A stretch of DNA of 64,000 bases from Bacillota bacterium (GCA_023423335.1 JAFAFU010000014.1:1-64000); one strand, 5' to 3'. Positions 16,190-25,500 are shown, counted from the first letter of the stretch. The notes: generated by a model from the sequence alone, not told the origin. Made by a program: numbers and translations.

Positions 16190-16875
16190 GCGGAGAGAAA
16201 AAATTCATTGTTCTGGTGAACGGCAGCCCAAAGCTGAAGGCAGAGAATAGTGTTTCGGAGTCATTAAGCCAGTTATTTATGAACTGTATGGAGTCAACTG
16301 AGATTGATTACTACAGGGTGCATGTCCGGGACAGTCTCAAGCATAATAAGACAAAAGAAGATTTTGAAGCTATGCTTAAGGCGGATGCCATAATATTTAC
16401 CTTTCCCCTCTATATCTTCTGTGTACCCGGTATCCTTATGAGATTCTTACAGGATTTCTGCCAATACTGGAAACAGGAGAAGGGTTACCGGAAGAAGGTT
16501 AAAATATATGCGGTAGTTAATTGCGGCTTTCCGGAGGCATACATCAATGAGGAGGCAGTCCGGGTCATTCGGAGCTTTGGCAGACAGACCGGTGCAGAGT
16601 CCGGACTTGGAATCATGATAGGGAGCGGAGGAATGCTGGCAGCTCTGGATAATCCTCTGGTCAGGAAAGTACGAGAGGAGCTGATACAGGCATACCGGCT
16701 GATAGCGGAGGATATTTTTGAGGATAAAAAAGGACAGAAGGATTTGATATCCATCCGGGTAAAATTCCCGACAAGGCTCTATTATTTTATGGGGAATAAG
16801 AGTTGGTATGACAGCGGACGTAAATATGGCTTAAGGAAGAAGGACCTGTACCGGAAGCCATACCTTCATCCTTAA
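16186..16875 (+). CDS. Flavodoxin-like NAD(P)H-dependent oxidoreductase
   Basis: A 229-residue protein of the same superfamily as its upstream partner: VLVNGSPKLKAENSVSESL matches the FMN phosphate-binding loop, and IFTFPLYIFCVPGILMRFLQDF matches the region over the flavin ring (text split at IFTFPLYIFC and VPGILMRFL). It lacks the four-cysteine cluster motif. The tight overlap and shared control suggest the two proteins form a two-component or hetero-oligomeric reductase, perhaps detoxifying the compound sensed by the TetR protein. Substrate cannot be told. Confidence 0.78.
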   Translation: MSGEKKFIVLVNGSPKLKAENSVSESLSQLFMNCMESTEIDYYRVHVRDSLKHNKTKEDFEAMLKADAIIFTFPLYIFCVPGILMRFLQDFCQYWKQEKGYRKKVKIYAVVNCGFPEAYINEEAVRVIRSFGRQTGAESGLGIMIGSGGMLAALDNPLVRKVREELIQAYRLIAEDIFEDKKGQKDLISIRVKFPTRLYYFMGNKSWYDSGRKYGLRKKDLYRKPYLHP

Positions 16876-16894
16876 TAACAAGGCAGATAGCAGG

Positions 16895-16938
16895 AAAGGC
16901 TGGGCTTCTCTTTAGCAAAAGAGCCTCAGCCTTTTCAG
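16895..16938. terminator. Terminator between the oxidoreductase and asparaginase genes
   Basis: AAAGGCTGGGCT...AGCCTCAGCCTTTT forms an imperfect stem with a T-rich end, in the convergent gap. Confidence 0.65.
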
Positions 16939-16975
16939 CTTCCTAATATAAGTTATCAGAAGTTACTTTTTACTT

Positions 16976-17965
16976 TTAATATAAAATATCATTGCTGATG
17001 GTGGTATAAAACATTCGCTTGATCTCGTCGGGGTTATTCGTCTGGCCCAGAATCCACATTAGCTTACATACCACAGCTTCCGTAATCATGTCATATGCCT
17101 CCAGAATGCTGACCTTGTTCTTCAGGTCATGGCCAACCCGATAAATGGCCATGTCGCTGCCTTCATTGGGGACCTGGGTAGTCATGACTACGGTTTTCCC
17201 TTTAGCAGTCCAAGCGCGGATAATATCGTAAAAATGATGTGGCGGCAAGTTTGGAATGCCGCCGACACCATAGCTTTCAATAATCACCGCGTCATTTTTT
17301 GCGAGCATATAAGAGAGGATATCCTCGCTGACGCCCGGGGTAAGCTTAAACAAAACGACCTTAGGATTTAAATTGTCATAAAAGACAGGCTCCTTCTTCT
17401 CCTCACGGATATATTGAATCAGATGGCTGTCCTGGATCACTGCCAGATACGGGTAATTGATGCTGGAGAAGGCTTGAAAACTCTTCGTGTGAGTCTTCCT
17501 GGAACGGGTGCCAAGAATGACCTTACCGTTAAATACAATCTGGACCCCGCTTGCCGTATCGGAGGCAGCATAGAGAAAGCTGTCAAAAAGGTTTGTCTTT
17601 GAGTCGGTGATATCCATATTGATCGGTCTTTGTGCGCCGGTTATTACAATCGGCTTTGGCGAGTTCTGTATCATATAGGATAGGGCGGCAGCAGTATACG
17701 CCATGGTATCCGTACCATGGCAGATGACGAAGCCGTCGTAGCTGCTGTAATGTTCCTTAATAGTTTTAGTCAGCAGGACCCAGATGTCAGGAGACATGTT
17801 CGTACTGTCCATATTGCAGATCTGGACGGTTTCTATTTCGCAGACTCTGGCTATTTCGGGGATATACATCAGGATTTCCTCCGGGGTCAGCTGAGGCTGA
17901 AGTCCTTCGGAGGTTACCCTGGAGGCAATGGTCCCTCCGGTACCGATCATCAGTATTCTTTTCAT
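16976..17965 (-). CDS. ansA: L-asparaginase, type I
   Basis: A 329-residue bacterial-type asparaginase, converting L-asparagine to aspartate and ammonia. Both catalytic threonine motifs are present: MIGTGGTIAS near the start (nucleophile Thr12 region) and VICHGTDTMAYTA, the usual HGTDT box with the second Thr-Asp pair. No signal peptide is seen, which fits the cytoplasmic type I enzyme. The gene stands alone on the minus strand with GGATAGGA before its ATG. Confidence 0.92.
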   Translation of the reverse strand: MKRILMIGTGGTIASRVTSEGLQPQLTPEEILMYIPEIARVCEIETVQICNMDSTNMSPDIWVLLTKTIKEHYSSYDGFVICHGTDTMAYTAAALSYMIQNSPKPIVITGAQRPINMDITDSKTNLFDSFLYAASDTASGVQIVFNGKVILGTRSRKTHTKSFQAFSSINYPYLAVIQDSHLIQYIREEKKEPVFYDNLNPKVVLFKLTPGVSEDILSYMLAKNDAVIIESYGVGGIPNLPPHHFYDIIRAWTAKGKTVVMTTQVPNEGSDMAIYRVGHDLKNKVSILEAYDMITEAVVCKLMWILGQTNNPDEIKRMFYTTISNDILY

Positions 17966-18295
17966 TGTTTTCCTATCCTTCTTAATAATCTTCCCTGCTG
18001 CCGCTGCCGCCGCGTGAAAATTTCATTTTCAATGCTTTGACAGCGGATTACGGAGCCGCCAATCAGGAACCGCTCATATTTCCTGTATACATTACCTGGC
18101 CATAAAGATACCACTTGGAACCGATTCCTGCAAATTCACACAATATCATCACTTCCCGGTATTTTTATCTTAATTATAACGGTTTATAGCTAAATGTCAA
18201 ACATTGGACGGTCAGATAGGACTGGTATTCCAAAAAATAATATGCTATGATATACCGAACACGTTTTAGAATAATACAGAAAGTAAGGGAATCCC

Positions 18296-19711
18296 ATGTA
18301 CAAGCATAATAATTTATCAAAGGGAAATGTTGTTAAGCAGCTGGTGATCTTTGCATTGCCTTTTATTCTCTCCAATCTGATCCAGACCCTCTACAGCGTC
18401 GCCGATATGATTGTAGTCGGCCGGTTCAACGGGACAGTCAGCATGTCAGGGGTCAATATCGGAGGTCAGGTGACTATGATTATGACGAATCTGGCTGTTG
18501 GCCTGACGGCGGGGGCAACGGTCCTGATTGCCCAGTCGGTAGGGGCAGAGAAAACGAAGCGGCTCCAGAAGGTCATAGGAACATTATTTACCTCGTTAAT
18601 TATAACAGCAATCATCATGACCGCCTTGATGCTGATTTTTCATGGACCAATTTTAAGGGCAATCCGGACACCGGAAGAATCCTATGCGGAAGCAGCAAAT
18701 TACCTGAATGTTACGGCGTTGGGAACAATATTTATCTTTGGATATAATGCCCTTAGTGCTATTATGCGCGGCATGGGTGACAGCCGCAGTCCGCTGTATT
18801 TTATTACGATAGCCTGTGCGACCAATGTGGTTCTGGATATCCTTTTTGTGGGCTTCCTTCATCAGGGAGCAACCGGTGCCGGTATCGCAACAATCATTTC
18901 TCAGGGACTCAGCATGTTTTTATGCGTTATATACTTAATTCGAAGGAAATTTGTTTTTGATTTTAAGTTCAGTTCCTTCCGTATTGATAAGAAACAGCTC
19001 AAGGCGATACTCCGGCTGGGGATTCCGATCTCCTTCCAGAATCTGATCGGCAATCTCTCCTTCCTGTTTATAACGACACTGGTTAATTCGTATGGTGTGG
19101 TTGCATCTGCTGCGGTGGGAGCTGTCGGAAAATACAACGGCTTTGCAATTCTTCCTGCAATTGCAATGAATGCGGCCATCTCTACCATGTGCGCCCAGAA
19201 TCTTGGTGCAGGAAGGGAGGACAGGGCAAAAAAGACCTGGAAGACCGGTCTGCTGATTTCCTTTGCCATATCCTTTGTTATCTTCATCTTTACCAGACTG
19301 TTCCCGGAAGAGATTCTCGGAATGTATGCGAAGGATGAGCAAATGATCAGAGAAGGCCTCCCATACCTGAACGCCTTCAGCATAGATTACCTGCTGGTAC
19401 CCTTTGCCTTCAGCATGAACGGATTGTTTATCGGTGCGGGGCATACCACCTATTCCCTATTCAGTAATATTTTGTCCGGAATTATCATAAGGATGCCGAT
19501 GGCATTTTTATTCGGCAAGGCTCTCGGACTGGATCTGTTCGGAGTCGGGCTGGCTGTCCCGATGGCTACCTTAAGCTCGATTCTCTGCAACAGCTGGTTC
19601 TATTTCTCGGGCCGTTGGAGAAGGCAGATCATCAAGCTGAATGAACCGGATGAAAACAGTCAGGATAATCCGCAGGAGAATATGGATTCGGGACTGGAAG
19701 CAGAAGCCTGA
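18296..19711 (+). CDS. MATE family multidrug/sodium antiporter
   Basis: A 471-residue protein with twelve hydrophobic segments and the two-fold internal repeat of the MATE (NorM/DinF) exporters. Typical family text includes FALPFILSNLIQTLYSVADMIVVG in the first repeat (seen as LPFILSNLIQTLY then ADMIVVGRF) and the matching LGIPISFQNLIGNLSFLFI in the second. It exports drugs or metabolites in exchange for Na+ or H+. The C-terminal tail is polar. It stands alone and ends in a strong terminator. Confidence 0.92.
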   Translation: MYKHNNLSKGNVVKQLVIFALPFILSNLIQTLYSVADMIVVGRFNGTVSMSGVNIGGQVTMIMTNLAVGLTAGATVLIAQSVGAEKTKRLQKVIGTLFTSLIITAIIMTALMLIFHGPILRAIRTPEESYAEAANYLNVTALGTIFIFGYNALSAIMRGMGDSRSPLYFITIACATNVVLDILFVGFLHQGATGAGIATIISQGLSMFLCVIYLIRRKFVFDFKFSSFRIDKKQLKAILRLGIPISFQNLIGNLSFLFITTLVNSYGVVASAAVGAVGKYNGFAILPAIAMNAAISTMCAQNLGAGREDRAKKTWKTGLLISFAISFVIFIFTRLFPEEILGMYAKDEQMIREGLPYLNAFSIDYLLVPFAFSMNGLFIGAGHTTYSLFSNILSGIIIRMPMAFLFGKALGLDLFGVGLAVPMATLSSILCNSWFYFSGRWRRQIIKLNEPDENSQDNPQENMDSGLEAEA

Positions 19712-19800
19712 ATTATGCAGCGCAGCCGGCAGCTTTTTAGTGATGGTGATAACCATCTGGAATTATAGTACAGAACATAAGCGGTACGGAAGAATTTAAA

Positions 19801-19845
19801 AAGAGAAATACCGGGCGTTATGAACCCGGTATTTCTCTTTATTGA
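19801..19845 (+). terminator. Terminator after the MATE gene
   Basis: AAGAGAAATACCGGG pairs perfectly with CCCGGTATTTCTCTT and ends in TATT. The remainder of the 486-base gap holds a hairpin GTGGAAA-atacatat-TTCCAC (about 19868-19888), the structured leader at about 19985-20060 and a TATAAT near 20098; no gene is seen. Confidence 0.85.
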
Positions 19846-19984
19846 AATAGAGTGGATAATGAAACAGGTGGAAAATACATATTTCCACTAGTGAACAGGG
19901 AACAAGTAAAACAATGTAATAATATAGAAAATATTACATTTGCATTTTAATCCAATTGCTATAATTTGTCAATGAATATTTTGC

Positions 19985-20060
19985 AGCGCCGGGGTAATAC
20001 CGGAGTATTTTTATCGGAGGGTAAAACTCCTACAAATTGCGGGAATAATGGGATTATTTA
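19985..20060 (+). promoter_or_regulatory. Structured leader region before the NADH dehydrogenase operon
   Basis: Two small GC-rich hairpins follow one another: CCGG-ggtaata-CCGG then AGTATTTTT, and GGAG-ggtaaaa-CTCC. The first could act as a weak terminator. A TATAAT further down (about 20098) would start a transcript after this region, so the hairpins may instead belong to a transcript from the TATAAT near 19962. I could not match a known riboswitch class. Confidence 0.3.
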
Positions 20061-20197
20061 GTAACATATTTTATCTAGTCAAACTTAAATACCTATGCTA
20101 TAATAAAATCGATGGGAAAAAAGATTGTTATTAAATTGACGAAAAAGCAGTTGGTATAGTGCGTTTTCATGTCAAAACATTTTATGAAGGAGTAGTT

Positions 20198-22288
20198 ATG
20201 GAAAAGAGAATAGTTATTGTCGGCGCTGGATATGCCGGCATACTGACAGCTAAAAAATTAGCTAAAAAATTAAAGAAACGTGATGTAAATATCACGATTA
20301 TCGACAAGAATCCATTCCACACGATGCTCACAGAGCTTCATGAAGTTGCAGCAAACCGTGTAGATGAGGACAGCATTAAAATCAGCCTGAAGAAGGTGTT
20401 TGCCGGACGCAGGGTTGATGTTAAGATGGATACCGTGACTTCCATTGATTTTAAGAGCAAAAAGGTGGTTGGCGACCAGGAAACCTATGCTTACGATTAC
20501 CTCGTAATTGCTGCCGGTTCTAAGCCTACATTTTTTGGTATCCCCGGTGCGGAGGAGTTCACGAAGAAGCTCTGGTCCTTTGACGATGCGGTTAATCTCA
20601 GAGAGCATATCCATAACATGTTCCGCATGGCATCCCGTGCAGCAAAGCTGGAGGAGAGAAGAAGACTCCTTACCTTCTATGTGGTAGGTGCCGGGTTTAC
20701 CGGTGTGGAGATGGTTGGAGAACTGGCGGAATATGCCCCTTTCCTTTGTGAAAAGTATGACATCAAAATGGAAGAAGTTACCCTGGTAAATGTCGACGGG
20801 TTAAGCAGACCGATCCCGACCCTTACCGAGAAGCTTTCGGCCAAGGTTACAAAACGTTTGAATAAAATGGGTGTTCAGCTTGTTCTCGACACCTTTGTAT
20901 CAGCGGTTGGCGAAGATTTCATAGAATTAAAGCAGAATGATAAAATCACCCGTTACTCCTGTGGAACAGTAATTTGGGCGGCCGGTATCCAGAGCGCCGA
21001 TATTACAGAGGACGCCGGCAATACGCTTGAGCTTCAGCGCGGCGGACGTATCCAGGTGGATACATATCTCCGCTCCGTTAAAGATGAGAGTGTATATGTA
21101 ATCGGTGACAACATGCACTATATTCCAGAGGGTGAGGACCGTCCGGTTCCCCAGATGGTTGAAAATTGTGAGCAGAGTGCCCATACCTGTGCCCATAACA
21201 TTACGGCCGATATAATCGGTAAGGGTGAGCTGGAGGTTTACAAGCCTAAATTCCATGGGGTTATGGTAAGCATCGGCGGACGTTATGCAGTCTGCCACGT
21301 AGGCCTGCCCGGGCATTTCTTCAGTATGCCTTCCTTCTTTGCAATGTTTGCGAAGCATTTTATCAATATCATATATTTTATACAGGTACTGGGCTGGAAT
21401 AAAATATTCAGCTATGTCAAGCATGAATTCTTTACCATCCGTAACTGCAGAAGTTTTGTCGGCGGACACTTCTCCAACCGTACCCCCAGCTTCCTGCTGG
21501 TACCCTTGAGAATATGGCTGGGTGCCGTATGGGTATTCGAAGGTGTCTTAAAGATTGTTGAAGGCTGGTTAAAGAAGCCTATGCTGAAGGACTTTTTCGG
21601 CTGGGCAGATGCATTTTACGACAAGATTTTAAATCCCGGCGCGGTTACCGATGCAACAAGCGCTGCTACGACGGCAGCGGCAGGCGCGGTGGCTAAGACT
21701 ATGTCCTTCGTATCAAGTGCTTCCGGCAAGGTAATCTCTTTGGCGGCAGACGCAGCTTCCGGAGCAAGCGCAGCAGCGGATGCGGCTTCCGGTGCAACCG
21801 GTGCCACAGAAGGCGCCGCTGCAGCCGGCGGAGCAGTTGGGGAAATATTGTTAAACTTCAACTTCCTTGGATTATTTAAAACAATTTTTGTTTCCGGTAA
21901 GGATTTGGCTCATTCCAAAATCGGTGATTATGCATTTAAGCTGGACGTGCCTCTGATGGATTGGTTTATCAACAAACTGATTTTACCTTTTGATGGTGTG
22001 CAGATGTTTATGCAGTACTTCATCGTAATAGCAGAGATTTTAATCGGTCTTGCCCTTATGGGTGGTTTGTTTACAACTCCTGCCGCAGCATTTTCATTGA
22101 TATTGCAGCTCATGTTTGTATGTACGACAGGCTTATATCTTGGAACCTTCTGGATGATTTTTGCCGGAATTGCTGTATTAATCGGCGCAGGCAGAACCTT
22201 AGGCCTCGACTATTATGCTATGCCGAGGTTGAAGAAACTATGGAAAAAATTACCGTTTGTAAGAAAGTTGTATATTTATAATGACTAA
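20198..22288 (+). CDS. Type II NADH dehydrogenase fused to a DoxX-like membrane domain
   Basis: A 696-residue fusion. Residues 1-400 are an FAD-dependent NADH:quinone oxidoreductase (NDH-2): IVIVGAGYAGILTAKKL binds FAD and FYVVGAGFTGVEMVGEL binds NADH. Residues from about 440 onward are hydrophobic and resemble DoxX (RIWLGAVWVFEGVLKI; later EILIGLALMGGLFTTPAA and GAGRTLGLDYY). Between about 480 and 550 an Ala/Gly/Ser-rich low-complexity stretch is inserted in the membrane domain. It would pass electrons from NADH to a membrane quinone. The ATG 20198 has GAAGGAG upstream. It overlaps the next gene by 8 bases, and the following genes make quinone, pointing to an extracellular electron transfer role like Listeria Ndh2. 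Confidence 0.88.
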   Translation: MEKRIVIVGAGYAGILTAKKLAKKLKKRDVNITIIDKNPFHTMLTELHEVAANRVDEDSIKISLKKVFAGRRVDVKMDTVTSIDFKSKKVVGDQETYAYDYLVIAAGSKPTFFGIPGAEEFTKKLWSFDDAVNLREHIHNMFRMASRAAKLEERRRLLTFYVVGAGFTGVEMVGELAEYAPFLCEKYDIKMEEVTLVNVDGLSRPIPTLTEKLSAKVTKRLNKMGVQLVLDTFVSAVGEDFIELKQNDKITRYSCGTVIWAAGIQSADITEDAGNTLELQRGGRIQVDTYLRSVKDESVYVIGDNMHYIPEGEDRPVPQMVENCEQSAHTCAHNITADIIGKGELEVYKPKFHGVMVSIGGRYAVCHVGLPGHFFSMPSFFAMFAKHFINIIYFIQVLGWNKIFSYVKHEFFTIRNCRSFVGGHFSNRTPSFLLVPLRIWLGAVWVFEGVLKIVEGWLKKPMLKDFFGWADAFYDKILNPGAVTDATSAATTAAAGAVAKTMSFVSSASGKVISLAADAASGASAAADAASGATGATEGAAAAGGAVGEILLNFNFLGLFKTIFVSGKDLAHSKIGDYAFKLDVPLMDWFINKLILPFDGVQMFMQYFIVIAEILIGLALMGGLFTTPAAAFSLILQLMFVCTTGLYLGTFWMIFAGIAVLIGAGRTLGLDYYAMPRLKKLWKKLPFVRKLYIYND

Positions 22289-23255
22289 TTTATATCAAAT
22301 GGATGAAAACAACGGAATAAAGTATGAAGAGGCATTAGGTTTAGTGAAAGCGGAATTGGAACATACCTTATCCAGATCACCGATTATCATCCGCGAGTAC
22401 ACAAAACATTTATTAACCTCTCAAGGAAAGTTTATCCGGGCAATTTCTGTCATTACAGCGGCAGAGGATAAAGAGGGAAGGGTTCACCCGGATGCAATCA
22501 GGCTGGCAGCTTCAATAGAGCTCATCCATTTGGCATCACTGGTACATGACGATATCATTGACAATGCCGACCTGCGGCGCGGAAACGTTACATTGCAGAA
22601 GAAATACGGCAAGCGTACCGCTGTTATCTGCGGGGACTATCTCTTAAGTGTTGCCTTGAACATGGCGGCTTCCTGCAAAAACAAGCAGGAGTATCTGGAG
22701 CTTGAACTCCATGATTATGTGGGCAAGGTATGCCTGGGTGAATTGAACCAGCACATTAATAATCACAATTTAAATTTATCGATATATCAGTATTTTAAAA
22801 TCATCTCCGGGAAGACAGCCGCACTTTTTGAGGCTTCCTTCCTGGCAGGTGCCATCACATCCGGGGTACGCGGTACCGAGCTTAACCGCTACCGCCAGCT
22901 GGGTTTTGAAATCGGGATGATCTTCCAGCTGACTGATGATTGTATGGATTTTGAGAATACCCGTGCAGAGGCTGAAAAGCCGGTACAATCGGATTATGAA
23001 CAGGGCGTCATCACCCTGCCGCTGATCCATGCACTTTCCGAACTTGCCGATTTTAAGGAGAAGGCAGAGAAAACCGGAGTATCCAGGCAAGAGATCAATG
23101 CGGCCGTAACAAAAGCCGACGGACTGCCTTTTACCCGCAGGATCGTTAAGAAATATTATAACAAGGCTGTAAAGCTGATGGATACCTTGGATATCTCAGA
23201 GGCGAAAAAGGAGAAGCTTGCGTTTATCCTGAAAAAAGCTTCCCGCCTGGTATAA
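22281..23255 (+). CDS. Polyprenyl diphosphate synthase
   Basis: A 324-residue trans-isoprenyl diphosphate synthase that makes the long isoprenoid tail of a quinone. The first aspartate-rich motif is in LVHDDIIDNADLRRG and the second in QLTDDCMDFE; the GDYLL motif is also present. Its overlap with the NADH dehydrogenase gene and the UbiA gene downstream indicate a dedicated quinone tail for this electron route, matching DmkB of the Listeria locus. Chain length cannot be read reliably from sequence alone. Confidence 0.9.
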   Translation: MTNLYQMDENNGIKYEEALGLVKAELEHTLSRSPIIIREYTKHLLTSQGKFIRAISVITAAEDKEGRVHPDAIRLAASIELIHLASLVHDDIIDNADLRRGNVTLQKKYGKRTAVICGDYLLSVALNMAASCKNKQEYLELELHDYVGKVCLGELNQHINNHNLNLSIYQYFKIISGKTAALFEASFLAGAITSGVRGTELNRYRQLGFEIGMIFQLTDDCMDFENTRAEAEKPVQSDYEQGVITLPLIHALSELADFKEKAEKTGVSRQEINAAVTKADGLPFTRRIVKKYYNKAVKLMDTLDISEAKKEKLAFILKKASRLV

Positions 23256-23280
23256 ACGGTTGGTCCCGGTTTCCTGACAT

Positions 23281-23309
23281 GGTACAACTTATTTAGCGAA
23301 TGTTGTACC
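23281..23309 (+). promoter_or_regulatory. Intergenic hairpin between the polyprenyl synthase and UbiA genes
   Basis: A perfect 8-base inverted repeat GGTACAAC / GTTGTACC with a 13-base loop and no T-run; it may be an mRNA processing or stability element or a protein site. Confidence 0.4.
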
Positions 23310-23342
23310 GGCTTCAAATACGTTAACGTAAGGATGGAATAT

Positions 23343-24245
23343 ATGCTTCAGAGATTTCTTGATTATATTGAGATTAAGACGAAGATCACCAGTACATTTG
23401 CGTTCCTGATGACAGTAGCTTATCTACTGTATCAGGAGCAGCCGGTGAGATGGGGGCTGACCCTGTTATTCTTCGCGGCCATGTTTCTATTTGACCTGAC
23501 GACTACAGCCATAAACAATTATATTGATACGAAGAACAACCACCAGACCTTGCAGTTTAAGAGAAGGACCGCCCTGATTATTATCTATGTACTCTTTATG
23601 CTTGGCGCAGGACTCGGTTTATATCTGGCATATCTCACCGACGCAGTTGTTTTGCTGGCCGGAGGACTGTGTTTCTTATGCGGTGTGTTTTATACCTACG
23701 GACCCGTTCCGATTTCCAGGATGCCGTTGGGAGAAGTATTGTCAGGTATGTTTTATGGGCTGCTTATTCCGTTTATACTGCTATATATCAATACCCCTTC
23801 CGGTACATATCTTACCTTGGATTTAAGCCGGGAGACGGTTAACCTGAGTCTTCAGGTTGTACCGATGTTATCATTAATTCTGTTCGCAGTCATACCCTTT
23901 TGTACAACAGCGAATATTATGCTGGCGAACAACATTTGTGACCTGGAGAAGGACATTGCAGTGAAACGGCACACCTTACCATATTATATTGGAAAAAAAG
24001 CAATTTTCCTATTTACAGGTCTATATTATATATGTTATATTGCTATAGCTATGATGGTGGTTACCAGGATGATTTCCCCGGTATGTCTGCTGGCATTACT
24101 GACGATCCTCCCGGTACAGAAAAATATCAACATCTTTAAGAAAAAGCAGGACAAGGCCACCACCTTTATGACGGCAATTATTAATTACGTTATTATCATG
24201 GGCTCCGTCACCCTGGTTATTTTCATCAGTTCCATAATTTCCTGA
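23343..24245 (+). CDS. UbiA family prenyltransferase (probable DHNA prenyltransferase)
   Basis: A 300-residue membrane prenyltransferase with about eight to nine hydrophobic segments. The first Mg-diphosphate motif is NNYIDTKNNH and the second is NICDLEKDIAVKRHTLP. It resembles MenA-type enzymes that join a polyprenyl tail to 1,4-dihydroxy-2-naphthoate, giving demethylmenaquinone. The start at 23343 is chosen over ATG 23334 because AAGG (23330-23333) abuts the latter. With the preceding genes it supplies quinone to the NADH dehydrogenase, like DmkA of Listeria. No other menaquinone genes are in the window. Confidence 0.85.
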   Translation: MLQRFLDYIEIKTKITSTFAFLMTVAYLLYQEQPVRWGLTLLFFAAMFLFDLTTTAINNYIDTKNNHQTLQFKRRTALIIIYVLFMLGAGLGLYLAYLTDAVVLLAGGLCFLCGVFYTYGPVPISRMPLGEVLSGMFYGLLIPFILLYINTPSGTYLTLDLSRETVNLSLQVVPMLSLILFAVIPFCTTANIMLANNICDLEKDIAVKRHTLPYYIGKKAIFLFTGLYYICYIAIAMMVVTRMISPVCLLALLTILPVQKNINIFKKKQDKATTFMTAIINYVIIMGSVTLVIFISSIIS

Positions 24246-24378
24246 CGGCAGATTTGTGAAGAATTTAACAGAAATAATTACAAAACTTCAGGGTTTATTC
24301 TTCCGGTTCAAAACCCGACCGGATTGTAATAAAGAAAAACACTATTAAACAAACATCATTAAAGGAGAAAATGAAAGA

Positions 24379-25458
24379 ATGAAAAAAATTATTGCGTTAT
24401 TACTCACTTTAACACTGGTAATGTCAATGTTAGTGGCATGTGGTAAAGATAACGGCGCTAAGGACACCACAACCCCCACAACAGCACCCACAACAGCGCC
24501 CTCAAACGACGGTACAACCGATACAACTGCACCTGCAGCAGCTAAAACCGGTCTGGCAGTAGTGACAGCCTTAGGAAAATCCAAGGCAGCAGCGGATGCT
24601 GACGGTCTTGCAGAAGTAGATTCCACAGTAGCAGCAGTATTAGTCGGACAGGACGGCAAGATCTTAAAGTGCTCCATCGACGTGGCACAGACGAAGATCA
24701 ACTTCTCCAAAGAAGGTAAGCTTGTCACAGATGTAGCTGCAGAATTCCAGTCCAAGCAGGAGCTTAAGGATGCTTATGGAATGAAGAAGAGCTCCGGTAT
24801 CGGCAAAGAATGGAACGAGCAGGCAGATGCTTTCGAAGCATATGTAATTGGAAAGACAGTAGAAGAGGTTAAGGGGATTGCTCTTGGCGATGACGGTAAA
24901 GCAACCGAAGCGGATTTAACTGCTTCCGTAACAGTACATATCAATGAGTTTATCGAAGCCATTGAGAAGGCTGTTGCTAATGCAAAGGATCTTGGCGCAA
25001 CCGAGACAGATAAGCTGGGCCTGGGAATCAATACAAACATTGCAAAGTCCAAGGATGCTACAGCAGAAGCAGTTGGCCTTGCACAGGCTTACTCCTATTA
25101 TACAGCTACAACCACAGATGCAGACGGTAAGATTACAAGCTGTATCATCGATGCTTCCCAGGGTAATGTAAACTTCGATGCAACCGGCGCAATCACGACG
25201 GATTTAACCGTTGCTCCTCAGACAAAGCAGGAATTAAAGGATGCTTATGGAATGAAGAAGAGCTCCGGTATCGGCAAAGAGTGGTTTGAGCAGGCAGATG
25301 CATTTGCCGCTTATGTAACAGGCAAGACAGTAGAAGACGTTAAAGGTATCGCTATGACAGACGGCGTTCCCAGCATTGCAGATTTAACATCTTCTGTTAC
25401 TGTTCATGCTACAGATTTCGTTGTTATCATCGATAAGGCTGTTGCAAACGCTCAGTAA
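24379..25458 (+). CDS. Lipoprotein with two FMN-attachment domains (PplA-like)
   Basis: A 359-residue lipoprotein: a signal peptide ends in the lipobox LVAC (Cys21), then a Thr/Pro/Ala-rich tether (to about residue 55), then two copies of a domain of about 155 residues. Each domain ends in the flavinylation motif D-x2-[AS]-S-x-T: DLTASVTVH (Asp179, Thr185) and DLTSSVTVH (Asp335, Thr341). ApbE-type transferases link FMN to this Thr. The design matches PplA, the extracellular flavoprotein of flavin-based electron transfer in Listeria. AAAGGAG lies before the start. The 133-base leader has a GGGTTT...AAACCC hairpin. The two domains share near-identical DNA (24754 and 25225 onward). Confidence 0.87.
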   Translation: MKKIIALLLTLTLVMSMLVACGKDNGAKDTTTPTTAPTTAPSNDGTTDTTAPAAAKTGLAVVTALGKSKAAADADGLAEVDSTVAAVLVGQDGKILKCSIDVAQTKINFSKEGKLVTDVAAEFQSKQELKDAYGMKKSSGIGKEWNEQADAFEAYVIGKTVEEVKGIALGDDGKATEADLTASVTVHINEFIEAIEKAVANAKDLGATETDKLGLGINTNIAKSKDATAEAVGLAQAYSYYTATTTDADGKITSCIIDASQGNVNFDATGAITTDLTVAPQTKQELKDAYGMKKSSGIGKEWFEQADAFAAYVTGKTVEDVKGIAMTDGVPSIADLTSSVTVHATDFVVIIDKAVANAQ

Positions 25459-25500
25459 TTTATATTGAATTCTAAGGGTTTATCAGTATAGCTGAATAAT

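Noticed and set aside
21616..21861. Ala-rich minus-strand frame of 81 codons
   Set aside because: It mirrors the low-complexity insert of the NADH dehydrogenase and has no ribosome site.
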